Positions 41,700 to 53,675 of a stretch of DNA of 60,000 nt are shown here, in pieces; positions within the stretch are counted from its first letter, which is position 1, and each line of letters starts with the position of its first letter. The stretch spans positions 4,633,662 through 4,693,661 of the forward strand of contig OZ037770.1 in NCBI GenBank assembly GCA_964035545.1, in the 5' to 3' direction. The notes under the pieces were generated by a model. It saw only the letters and a list, made by a program, of their open reading frames with translations. It ran no database searches and was not told the origin of the DNA. The translations under genes and the position numbers were made by a program. This DNA comes from Bugula neritina (taxonomy: Eukaryota > Bryozoa > Gymnolaemata > Cheilostomatida > Bugulidae).

Positions 41700-44600
41700 T
41701 TTGTTGCATGTGCTCGAAATTATTAGAAACTCTGGAAAAAACTGAGTAAAATAGCAAATACGTTACCTGACTGCAGAATGATTAATACTAACGGCTAAAA
41801 AACTTCCAAATAAAATAATTTAACTAAAAATTAGACATGAATACTAACATTGAAGCTATTTGATAATTATTATGATAGCTAAACTGTGAATTTGCCCTTA
41901 TCCTAACTAAATTGCAGCCAACATGAGAATTTAAGAATTAACATTTAACGATAAAGTCACATCATGGTACATTAGGCCAGGAATTATGGTAACTTAAAAC
42001 AAGGGGTGGACGTCTTTAATTCGTCTACCAGTATCTTCATTGCAGTTGCTTAAACTTTTTTTTTCATATTTTGAAGACACTACCATTTAGTTTAGAATTA
42101 GCCAATACTAGTGATCATAAGGCATGCAGTAATAATCAACTAGCTAACCTGTTACACTGAAAACTCAAAAAATAAAATATTCTGTATCAGCAAAAGTAGT
42201 TTAAGTTTTTGACCACCAAATCTCATCAAATGCTTGAATATTTCATGTGTATAAACACCTAAAGTAAGTTTGTGATTTGACAGTAAAATCAGAATGTCCA
42301 ACACAACTTTTCTACTATTGCTTCTCTTAGTCTGAAACCAACAGGGTTAAGCAACTTAATTATCTACTAAAAGTTTGTAGAAAATCCCAACAGCTGACAA
42401 ATTATGTAATTTTAGAAGTAATGAGTTTCATGAAAGGGTTAATAGTAGGCTCCAACCTTGAGATACACAAAAGGGGAACAATAAGTACAACATAGGAAGT
42501 TAAGTTAGTAGTAAGTTTTCTGACAATCCCCCAGTATTCAATATACTAAACTAATATAAACTTTGACCAAATCTCTTCAATCTGCTGGAACTGCATACCA
42601 GCAAGAAATCTTTTCAAAGATGATAAATTGCATTTTGTAAAACTGTTCACTGTTACCGTTCAGCTGTAGCTGTATAAGGAAACATAGAGCAAGCCAGTTT
42701 TTGTAAAATTGATAATTGCTAAAGTATTGAATAAGCCATGGAAAGTTGTATGATTTTGTATTTTATACCAAAGAAGCTTTTTTAGTTGAACTTATTATTT
42801 TAGTGGTGAAAAACAACTGCTATATTGATGTTAATGGTTTCACTTGAAGTTTTCCTCCAGTGTAGCAGTGCTTGTTCCATTGAAAAAGTTAGCCCATTGA
42901 AATATGACTGGATAATTTTTATTTATTCAGTTACTTAATTATTATTTAGTCAGTCAACAATTAAAGTTACTAATCTGTAGGCTGTTCTATTTACTTTAGG
43001 GCCAAGGCTTTAGAAATGAAGAACTTCATTCTCGCCATCTAGCAATTGTAACCTGTTAATAGTCAGGGTTGCCCTACTTGTCATACTCTGGCTTGCAAAC
43101 ATAATATTTAAATTGCATTTTGATGACTACCAGTTATATTTTGCTTTTACAAGATAAACCAATTTTAAAATTTGCTCAATGAAAAAACACGTTTAATGAT
43201 TGTTGTTCAGTTTGTATCTCTACTCCAATAATCCGCAATATTGTTTTCTATCAATTTGTGAAAAGAGCTACTGAAAGAGCTTTTTATGAAACTTAAAACA
43301 AATTGAAACATTTACTCCATACCCAACTTACTGGATTGCTCTCTGTCACGGTAGGCTATTGATCAACAAAGCAAGCCAAAATTGCTTATTCTGAAGTCTA
43401 GCTTTTGTGAAAATTGGCAAGCTTTAGTTAATAACCTGTGATTACATAGCTAAGTTGTTTAATTAAGATTTAAAGTAGCATTGTGTTACAGACAATAGTT
43501 GTTGGGAAAACAATTGCAAGAAAAGTTTAATAATATAAGTATTACTAAAATACTAGAAAAGTCTTGCTGATGTTTATAAAGCATGCATTAACTTTCTGTA
43601 TTTCAATAGAAGATGTCTTAAACATTGTAGAAGGAAAGTTATCTACTTGCCTCAGTTTACAAGGCTATAGCATAGTGATAGTAGTATACTGATCCTCCAA
43701 CAAAAAAATTAAGAACAAATCTGGTCCTTGTCATATAGATATTATGTTAATTTGTCTCTATAGAATCAGGACAAAAAGAAAGATAAACCAGCTGCCTATA
43801 TTGTAAGATTGTGAATAAAAATTGTAAATAAAAAGTACATAAAAACAGCAACAATGACAAGTTGTGAAACGTCTGTTCATGCAAGCAAAATGCCTAATTG
43901 CTAAGAGTTGGGAGTGAGTTTTGAAAAAGCTTGTATATTATGTACCACTTGTTAACATTAAATCTATAAAAATTACAGTTGAAAATTAAAAAAAATTCAA
44001 GGCATATTCAGAAGCTTGCTAATATATTTCATTCAAAGCTATTGCAATTAAATAGTAATTTTTAGAGTAACAACACGCTTTCTAGCCCAAAAAAAGTTTC
44101 AATAGCTTATAAAAAGATAGATAGGTTTTCAAATTGTGCTTTTAGCATATATAGCTTTAGGTTTTTTGAGAAGCACTATTTTAAATATTAGCCACTGCAT
44201 GTGAAATATATAGTTAGGGGTTGCTCTTATTTGTGCTCCGTAAAGCATTTCAAAATAAAAAGAACTCGGATATGGGTTTGAGAAAAAAGAGCATATAGTA
44301 GCTTTACATTCAGCTTTAACTCAATATATATTACTGAAAAGTTGGGTTAGTCTTTTTAGAGTCTTTCTAGAAGGTGTACTTATAGCTGACTGTTGTTTGT
44401 GCACTATAGCAAAGAATCACAGTTCAAAGTCTCTTTCTAGATATGTTTGTGAAAAATGTATTTAAATTAGTTTAATGCTATTGTATATTAAAATTTTCTT
44501 TGTTATGTAAATTCAAATACAATACTATAATTAATCTGAAATAAACATTAAAAACATACCAGCTTATTGTGCATTGGTGCTTTAAATAATATCAGCAATG

Positions 44601-45260
44601 AAAAAAAATTTAGTAGGAGATTTTGTTCTCATTTGATGCATTAAGATAAAGAGCAGAAAATGTGCTAATATTTTTAAAATTAGTTTAAAGCAATGGTGTT
44701 CCTTGATGATTGATTACAAATAGTGCTGTCAAATTGTCATCTAGGATTGTTCAAAAAATCACTGAGGCAGACTTTCATAAATCTGCAAAATACTGCACCT
44801 ATACAGTTGATTTAATGAAAGGGATAGCTAGTAAAACTTCAAAAATAAGTTCTTGAAGCAAATTATTTAGCATCCGGTAAATATAAGTGCATATCTGGCT
44901 TTTTTTAATAATCCCTATATATAGTGGTGCTATCTATCCAAACATTATTTTATGGAAAGACAGACTTTAGAAAATAACTAGTTCAGAAATTAGTTTTATC
45001 TTACTTTGCCCAAATTATTGTAGGTATATGATAGCTAAATAAACAGCACAGATTTTTTTAATACAAAAAATACCGTAGATATTAGAGAAAATCAAAATTT
45101 TCATTGATGCCAAGTTTTTAACTCAACAGCAGTGTTCAATGACAGATATTTGTCAAGTAGCATGTGATTTATGAATGCAAGTGATTTTCTTGGAGTTGTC
45201 TTTTCATATTTTGTTGTATATCGTTATCTATATTTCATCACCACTGAGTGGCATTACATA
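41700..45260. other. 3.5-kb AT-rich region without recognised genes
   Basis: No long ORF, no transposon motif, no tRNA. Ordinary single-copy-looking intergenic text as far as I can see by reading. Confidence 0.5.
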
Positions 45261-45267
45261 TTTATAT

Positions 45268-45358
45268 ATATCGCCACTTGAGTTGGTATATATAATGATA
45301 ATGAAAGCGCCACACAAGTTGGGCTTAAATATCTGCCACATAAGTTGGCCGATGTGTG
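45268..45358 (+). repeat. Three degenerate GCCAC...AGTTGG units next to the TA block
   Basis: gccacttgagttgg (from 45273), gccacacaagttggg (from 45309) and gccacataagttggcc (from 45335) follow each other; the last is the 30-bp copy B (45329-45358). Confidence 0.65.
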
Positions 45359-45360
45359 AT

Positions 45361-45443
45361 TATATATATATATATATATATATATGATATATATATATAA
45401 TATTATTATATATCTATATATATATATATGATATATAATATTA

Positions 45444-45489
<46 letters not shown>

Positions 45490-45540
45490 ATATCATTATA
45501 TATATAATGTATATAATTTAATATATAATATAATAATATA

Positions 45541-45586
<46 letters not shown>

Positions 45587-46259
45587 ATATCATTATATAT
45601 ATAATGTATATAATTTAATATATAATATAATAATATATTATATATGATATTATTATATATATAACATGATATATAATATAATAATATATTATATATATTA
45701 TATATGTTATCATTATATATATATTATATATATAATATAATATACAATATAATATTATAATATATATATATATATATATATCATATATAACATAATATAT
45801 AATATAATAATATATTATATATGATATTATATATATATAATATATATATAATATAATATATAATATAATAATATATAATACATTATTATAATATCATTAT
45901 ATATATAATGTATATAATTTAATATATAATATAATAATATATTATATATGATATTATTATATATATAATATAATATATAATATAATAATATATTATATAT
46001 ACTTTGTATGATATTATTATATATATAATATATATATAATATAATATATAATATAATATTATAATATATATATATATATCATATATAATATAATATATAA
46101 TATAATAATATATTATATATGATATTATATATATAATATATATATAATATAATATATAATATATTATTATAATATATATATATATGTATATATTATATAT
46201 AATTTTATTATACTTGTATAATATATATATATATAATATATAATAATATATAATATATT

Positions 46260-46324
<65 letters not shown>

Positions 46325-46441
46325 ATAATATAATATAATAATATATTTTATATGATATTATATATATATATAATATATATATATATAATATAATATAATA
46401 AATAAGATATAATATATTAATATAATATATATATATATATT

Positions 46442-46473
<32 letters not shown>

Positions 46474-46818
46474 GTTATAAATAATATAATATAATAATAT
46501 ATTTTATATGATATTATATATATATAATATATATATAATATAATATAATATATGATATATTATTATAATATATATATTATATATTATTATAATATGTATA
46601 TATATATATATATATAATATATATAATATTAATATACTTGTATAATATATATAATATAATAATATATAATATATTATTATAATATATATATATATATATT
46701 GTAAATAATATAATATAATAATATATTTTATATGATATTATATATATATATAATATAATATATAATATAATAATATATTATATTATTATATTATATAATA
46801 TATTATAATATATATATA

Positions 46819-46880
<62 letters not shown>
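45361..46880. repeat. 1.5-kb TA-rich complex satellite
   Basis: Almost entirely A and T: (TA)n tracts alternate with imperfect higher-order repeats such as tatataatatcattatatatataatg and aatataataatatattatat. Ends against the gypsy relic at 46880. Assembly here is likely unreliable. Confidence 0.9.
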
Positions 46881-46883
<3 letters not shown>

Positions 46884-47020
46884 TCCACCACACAATAGGG
46901 ACCCACAAACTTGGGCTGTAACTTAGCCGAATGTCTGCGTCCCTTACGATAACTGACCATTCAAACCCAGTTTCCAACCTGGTATAGAGGAGGCTCTTCT
47001 GAGTCCTCCGTCCATACATT
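46870..47020 (-). pseudogene. gypsy integrase C-terminal remnant
   Basis: The minus strand codes YQVGNWV, a stop (TGA), then SYRKGRRHSAKLQPKFVGPY, the integrase C-terminal block (KLxPxxxGPYxVxE). It runs straight into the TA satellite. Confidence 0.85.
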
Positions 47021-47740
47021 CCACTGCTTCTCTCACAGGATGGTGTCTTCTTTCAGCTGGCTGACTATACTTCAAGGTAGTGTAATGATGCTGTAGAAAA
47101 TAATACATTATCCGTCTGCCAATGTGCATCTTCATAGGGCTCAAGGTTCATCCGCTGTTGGGCACCACGAATGGCAAAGAGATGCCAGCTCGAAAGGTTA
47201 GTAGTGCACCCAATGTCCAGTAATAATGTGGCAGTTTTACCCAAAAATTTCCCATGTAGGAAGTAGCTGCTTCCATACGGCTGTGTACTCCTGGAGCGGT
47301 TAGTCTCTGGGGGAGACACTACATGGGTCTATATAGCGGGCCTTCTCTTTGTCTTGACGTCACCGGAGGTTTCTGAGTTTGGGAGGGTGAATTTGGGAAC
47401 TCATTTGAGTGAGCTGAATCTTCCTCTACAACCTCCTTGGGCAACTCCGCAAACCGATTGCGAAGCTGCAAAGGCTGAAGATCAGGTAGACATTGCGATC
47501 TCTGAAATCTTCAAAGTGTTTGCCACCTTGCATCATTAGGCTCTACCCAATGACAAAATAGTCGGGCAGGAGGTTCGGATAAACCTCTCGACCTCCAACT
47601 CCAATTTGCTTGCCACTCAATATCAACAGGTCCTCTGGGCGTCCACCTGGGCATTGTCTGGACTTCTCCACAGATGAGGATGGCTTGAGGCCTATGGTTG
47701 GCAGAAGTTACCACAGACCTTGAGCGTTTAAAGACACCCA
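47021..47740 (-). pseudogene. gypsy protease and upstream remnant, internally deleted element
   Basis: SYFLHGKFLGKTATLLLDIG (47200-47265) is a retropepsin in which D-S-G has become D-I-G. It matches the protease of the element at 2952. RT, RNase H and the integrase core are absent: the protease end is followed within about 60 bp by the integrase C-terminus. Upstream text to 47740 may be gag, but I cannot identify it. Confidence 0.75.
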
Positions 47741-48765
47741 TCTCCCATTAAGACAGTGAGATGTAGAGAGCGAACAGAGTTTTCCCAAGATTTGAGAGCC
47801 TGCCTGTCGGCGTGGTCGAGTTGTAGCTGCAAAAATTTTCACAATATGGTTGTTTCTGATAATTTGACGCAATATTTGTAGCAGTATGTATCAAAGTTGT
47901 ATATCATTTTGATGGTGATAATAGATATTAACCTAATTCTTAGCTTTACTATGCATGTAAATTTTTTAAATATGATTACTATCCTAATTACTATACATTT
48001 TATCTACTCAACTGCATTACCAACAGTGACTGTAATAGAAAAAATGTGATTATTAGTTATGATGAAGCTACACTACGGCATTTTAAATTATAACTTAATA
48101 TTGATATTAAACATGCTTTCAACTAAGTTGAAAGTTTGGATTAAAGTCTTTTAGTGCATTTTCTTTACATTCCTCAGAATAGCCAAACCTTACTAGTATA
48201 ATTGCATGATTTTTTGAAAGGGCAGTCAGCTAATAACATCTGGTTAACTAGCTTTTGAGTGACTGCAAGTGGCATATGCTCCTAATATAGCACATTATCA
48301 ATAATCTAACATTTTTAAAAGATGATGAAATGCTGCTGAAAATTAATCTTTTATTCATCAATTAATGCATGTATACAATATTACTTTGTTTAATTCTAAT
48401 GCGTAGAATATGACTCCATTTATATGTAATGAGTAAAATAATATTTTATTTTTATATTCATTAATGAAGGAAATGCTCAATAAACCAGTTTGATTAAACT
48501 GTATGTATCTGTCATAGAAATTATTTGATTTAAAGAGATTATATTTGCATAAATCAATTACTAGTCACCAGTTACATACTTTGACTGTTTTTGTGTTCAT
48601 GTTGATTGTTTTTTTCAGATGTTTTCTAGATGAATTTATGTGTTTGGATGTGAAATAAGATGCAGAATCTGCTGGTTCAGCCGTCAGCTGGTAGATCTCT
48701 GGGTATGTGTATTTAAACTATTTATTCAACTCCTGACTTGGCTGATTGTCACTGTGAATAGTTAG
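47741..48765. other. Intergenic, nothing recognised
   Basis: AT-rich. A possible splice-like segment (acceptor near 48619, donor near 48703) has no open frame. Confidence 0.45.
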
Positions 48766-49021
48766 CACTAATATTCTACCTTACAATAATATTCTACCTT
48801 ACACTAATAGTCTACCTTACACTAATATTCTACCTTGCACTAATATTCTACCTTACACTAATATTCTACCTTACACTAATAATTTATCTTACACTAATAG
48901 TCTACCTTGCACTAATATTCTACCTTACACTAATATTCTACTTTACACTAATAATTTACCTTACACTAATAGTCTACCTTAAACTAATATTCTACCTCAC
49001 ACTAATAGTTTAGTTTACACT
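48766..49021 (+). repeat. 18-bp minisatellite
   Basis: About 14 units of cactaatattctacctta with point variants (attctac, agtctac, aatttac). Confidence 0.92.
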
Positions 49022-50167
49022 GGTTTAGGTGACTAGAGGATATAGGTACTCTGGTAGTTGTGTAGGAATTTTCACCTCACTGTCTTACTGTCATCATTAT
49101 AAACCCTCTTCTAGTAATCTTCTTTTACCAGCAGTAAATATATATTAAGAGTAGAAATAGTAAGACTATGTAAGTCTCCAATCAGTACTCCAGAGTAGGA
49201 GATACCAACTACAAGTCTCTTAGTCTAAAAGTAACCTCCCAAATAGTGCTCAAAAAATTGGCTTATTACACTTTACTAGGTGGCCACTCAAAAAAAGTTG
49301 TTTTTAGATCAAAATTTTGTGCTGATTCTAAATCTACAAACTCTAGAATTATATCTCTACCCAAACTCAAGATATTGAAGAAAAAAATCGGCATCTTGGA
49401 TGGGTGATAAAAAGAAATGTGGATTGTGCAAAATAGTATCCAATTTTACCAAGCTATGTTGAAGAAAAAATATTTGCTGAAATACCAAAAATAATTGCCT
49501 CTTACTTAGAATTCTATGCTGATACTGAATTTAAAGACTGCAAGACACTATATCTCAAATGAAAACCAAGTTGTTTATATAAACATATATGTTTGTTATG
49601 AATCAACATATTGCATGCGGCATAAGCATGCAGAATAATTGTATGACCAAGTTATTTATACAAAAATAAAAACAAAGTCATGCTGATGTATGAAAAATCT
49701 ATATTTATAAAAGTATAGCACAAAATAAATGTTGAAATGAATAAATATTGAAATCTTTTGAGCACAGCCCAAGTGAATCATTTGCTATAGTCTGTCAGTA
49801 TAGCTGTTAAACATCTGCAAAAATCAACAAGATTCTGTAAAATTATTTAGAGAAACAAAAGCATTAGAGATGATCAAAATCAAATTGGTAGTAGCAAAAT
49901 ATATAACAAATGTCAAAAAATAGTGCTTCATTATGAAAAAGTATTCTCGCCATTTTTGTCACCGCCGTCAGTCTCATCAGCTACTTCTTCCCCAATATAG
50001 CCCTTCTTTTCAGACAATCCTTACTTTGACAAACATCAGTGCGCATGCACTGCATTTGGAGCTTCTGACATCCACATCTTGATATGTTGCAGCTGGTCTT
50101 ATAGGAGCAGTTTAAACTTTGCAACATACATGTTCAGGTTCAAAAGCTTGAATCATCTACTTTATAT

Positions 50168-50570
50168 TTATGCTGCCATGACTCTCAACAATCCTTCCAT
50201 GATGTTCTGGGGTGGTGCATCAATATAGGCTGTTGTCACCCTTCTCCAAATGGCTGCCTGATAACTTGCTCTTTTTGCGTGCAAACTTAATTCATCTTTT
50301 GTTAGAGGCAAACGGACATCATCTATATTTGAATTTCCTGCTCCATAAAGTTTATAGACAAATTGTTCTACTTCAGCCGCTGTAATGGCTGGCAGTTGGA
50401 AATACTTCCAAAGGTGTTCAAAGCTTCCCATACATTCTGGATATTTTCTCAAAAGAGAGTAGGCTGTTCGCCATCCTTTTTCATAAAAAGCACTATGGTC
50501 GAATCACAACCTGTTAAAGCATGAAATCTAGTAAGTGCTGCACACAACTGCAGTCCGGATTTATTTGCTG
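50168..50570 (-). pseudogene. Transposase-like fragment (HALTGCD family)
   Basis: Minus strand: LTRFHALTGCDST near 50510-50550, then, one base out of frame, GWRTAYSLLRKYPE, FEHLWKYFQLP, AEVEQFVYKLYGAG and LPLTKDELSLHAKRASYQA. The same order (HALTGCDS, then an LPPxxxxLxxHxxRAxYQ block) is seen at 27840-28140. A 1-bp frameshift separates the two halves. Cys-rich traces follow towards 49960. Confidence 0.72.
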
Positions 50571-51939
50571 CAATGTTGACTTCCAAATACCTAATATGAT
50601 TATGGTTTCCTCCCTATTTTTATTTTGTTATAATATATATTAATTTTACCTATATCACTGTTGTATTGATTGCTAAATAGCTAATATGCTAATAGCTATA
50701 ATATAGTAGCTAACATGAATTATCTAGAATATTATTCTATTATTTTTACGAATTTGTGTGGGACAAGAAGTAGTAATACATTAATAATAGACACTATCTT
50801 TAATGGATACTTGTTAACAAAATATCTTTTCAAACAACATGCAATATGTATAAAATATACAAAATTAATAAGTTTATGCAGATCAAAGGAATTTATTTAT
50901 GTGCTAAACAACAAGCAATTGATCCAAGTTTATTTTAATATATATACATATATTTCAGTTATATTAAAATAAATTGCACATAAAAATACTTTTTACTAAA
51001 ATAAATAACTAGTGTCTAAGTAGGAAATTTAGCCTAGTCTCTATCTAGGATGACACCATGATTACCAAACCCGTGAAAAAATATAATTGGTAAGAAGGTA
51101 ATGTTTTGCAAATAGCGAGACTTAAGATGAAAACTTCAGTGTCTTTAGATTTGATTATTACATTTGGGCTTATGATGTTCATAAGATATTTTGCATGTAA
51201 CGTACAAAGTTTGTGTACGTGCTTCCTCATGATCTAATTGTAAGCATTTGGGTTCTTTTTTCTGAAGAATTCTACCATGTTTGAAAAATTCTAGCTGAAT
51301 GCACTTTTTTTGGTATGCAACAACTATAATAACAATATCGTTCTCTAAAGTATTTTTACTCCATGTTTCACACAAAAATGCAGCAAAACGAAGCTTGTTT
51401 TATTTGCTGATAAGAAATTAATATTTTTGGGACAAATGGCATGCATGAAAAAAGTACATGCCTATGATCTTTGAATAAGGCAACCCAAGATCATTTTTCT
51501 AATGGGTGGCCTAAATATAACCATATATATTTTAAATTATAGGAAAGCTTTAGGGTATTTCTTCTGTAACTATAACTGAGCTAAATTGACTCTAGAGTCA
51601 TTATATTAAGATAGTATAAAAATATGCATTTTAACCAATAGCATTGTTTTAAAAACCAAATTGCTTATCTATATATAGTTCAGCTTAAATTTATTGGCAA
51701 AGCTCAATAATACACATTTAAAATATTATCTTATATTAGTCCAGACCACCCTGCCCATGCTTCTCATTACTTTTTTGTAAAAGTAGTTATTATAATAAAA
51801 ATCATGAAGAAAATCATTATCAGACACAGGTTTACTTATAATTCGGCTTTTTTATAGCTGTTCAATAAGAATGTTTGCCTTATAATTAAAAAAAACCCAT
51901 TTCTTTGCTTGTTTTCGTCCATTTAGTCCTTATTTTTTC

Positions 51940-52340
51940 AGATGTTTTCACAAGAAAATCACTAGAATGAAACTCAGAGAAGTGAAAAACATGTCTATGA
52001 TTATCTGCAAAAGTTTTTGCTTGTATATATAATAAACTAGCTTTAATAATTTCCAGATAATACTTAACAAATTTGGACAAAGTTGTGGGGAAACAACTCC
52101 TGTAAAAGTTTAAAGCACTTTTGTGACTAACTGAGCGGACAGAGAAATTTGGAGTTTTTATAACAGCAAAGTGAAAAAAGTATCTATAATTATCAGCTAA
52201 ATTATTTTGCTTATATAAAATAAATTAGCTTTAATAGTTCCAAGATATTTAGTCGCTTCACAAAACCGTTAAGAGAAGACAACTCCTGATTCCTTTTAAA
52301 AGTTTAAAGCACTTTTGTGGCTGACTGGGTGCACAGAACA
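51940..52340. repeat. Two diverged tandem units inside the transposon
   Basis: ctagctttaataatttccag...caactcctgtaaaagtttaaagcacttttgtg (52033-52125) recurs as ttagctttaatagttccaag...caactcctgattccttttaaaagtttaaagcacttttgtg (52226-52320), about 195 bp later. Confidence 0.75.
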
Positions 52341-52454
52341 GTCTAGAGTTTTCACAGATTAATTAGGACCCTTAAAACTCTCCATTTCTAAAAAAATTGC
52401 GTGGCCACCCCTCGGAGTGTAATGAGTGAAAGATAATTGGAGGTTACTTCTAGA

Positions 52455-53662
52455 CTATCTGTTTATGTAGCCTTGTTATTTAATATAACAAATTAGGTAT
52501 AGCAGTGCATAGCTATGCTGAAGGGTATCATCTGTTATAACTGGCTGAGCATTGAACAATGGCAGACTAACGGTGATTCTATTTTTATCATAAGTATAAT
52601 TATATGAGAGGATATAAAATTCCAAGCTATAAGGATTGTCTTTATTTATCATTCTACATGCAGAGTTTCTACTAGCTTATTCATGTTTGGTCTCATTACA
52701 CATTATTTGCTATGCTAACTTGACTAAACAGAAAGTGCTATAACTTATATATGAAACGATTAAGAGTGTAGCTATAAGCTGTATGTTTTAGTGAGTTTAA
52801 ATAATTGCAAAATACTTGATTTGACAAAAGTGAACGTAGCTACTAGGCCACATGTATCAATAGCACTGCAGCTAGTAGAAGTCAGTAGGCTTGTAGAGTT
52901 AGTCATGAATGGTGGAATTTCCACATTTTGATAATTTTTACTCGTTATCCCCATCTCCTTAGACTACATAGCACTGTGTTTATATATAGTCATGTTATAG
53001 TACTTGGTCTATTTAGATAAGAGTATGTATAAGAGGCTATAAATTACTGGGTGATGATTATTTGATATAGCTCTGTTCAGCAGCAGAATATTGTGTAATA
53101 CTTCTGTCTTTGAGGAATTGCTGAAAGTGGTTTCTGCTGTTACACTATTATAACTCTCTAGCTTGTGTATTAAACCACTACTATTGAATGCTGTCACATT
53201 GTTATATTTAATTACCTTTTTGTATATTACTATATATGTGACTGTATCTAGCTTTATTTATCCCACTATATAAGTGATTGAAATATTCCAAAAATTCCTT
53301 CGATATGAGTTCTTTGCATTTTCTGTAAACTGTGTTAAATCAAATAAAAACTATCACTTTCTGTTTGAATCACAACTTATTCAACTTTAAAATGTTTGAT
53401 GCAAAGACATATTAGTAATTATTATATATTTATATAAAATAAATTATCTTAGTGTTTGAGAAAAGTATCAAACCCCCTGAAATAAATTTGTTGACCTGAT
53501 GTTTTGCTCAGCCCTTTCTGAGAAAATTTATGTACTTCAACAGTACAGAAAATAGCAGGTGACCATATTTTATTACTTCATGTATAATAAATGTTTTAGA
53601 TGGAGTTGTTACACCTTAGCTGATACTTATTACCAAGAAAGAGAATCTACTATTTGGTAGCC
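52455..53662. other. Upstream region of locus 2
   Basis: AT-rich; must hold the promoter and 5' UTR of locus 2, but I see no TATA box or UTR exon I would defend. Confidence 0.4.
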
Positions 53663-53675
53663 ATGGCAACAGCTG
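53663..53675 (+). CDS. Locus 2 exon 1 (start codon)
   Basis: ATGGCAACAGCTG|GTGAGT. Only four codons and one base, but it fits exon 2 in phase and has a good initiation context. Confidence 0.68.

Larger units (their letters stand above)
49230..52448 (-). mobile_element. Degenerate 3.2-kb DNA transposon with short inverted ends
   Basis: The ends are inverted relatives: AGTAACCTCC...TTACACT...GTGGCCAC at 49230-49295 and its reverse complement at 52385-52448. Flanks tctaaa (49224-49229) and tctaga (52449-52454) may be an eroded 6-bp target duplication. Inside, on the minus strand, lie remains of the same protein family as the foldback element (50168-50570). Confidence 0.72.

Noticed and set aside
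41220-41757. ORFs made of IYIYIY
   Set aside because: They are translations of (TA)n repeats, with no start context and no other content.
48619-48703. Possible exon between ttttttcag and GTATGT
   Set aside because: No open frame longer than a few codons and no link to locus 2; could at most be a 5' UTR exon.
48766-49021. CRISPR-like array
   Set aside because: An 18-bp contiguous tandem repeat without spacers in a eukaryotic genome; a minisatellite.
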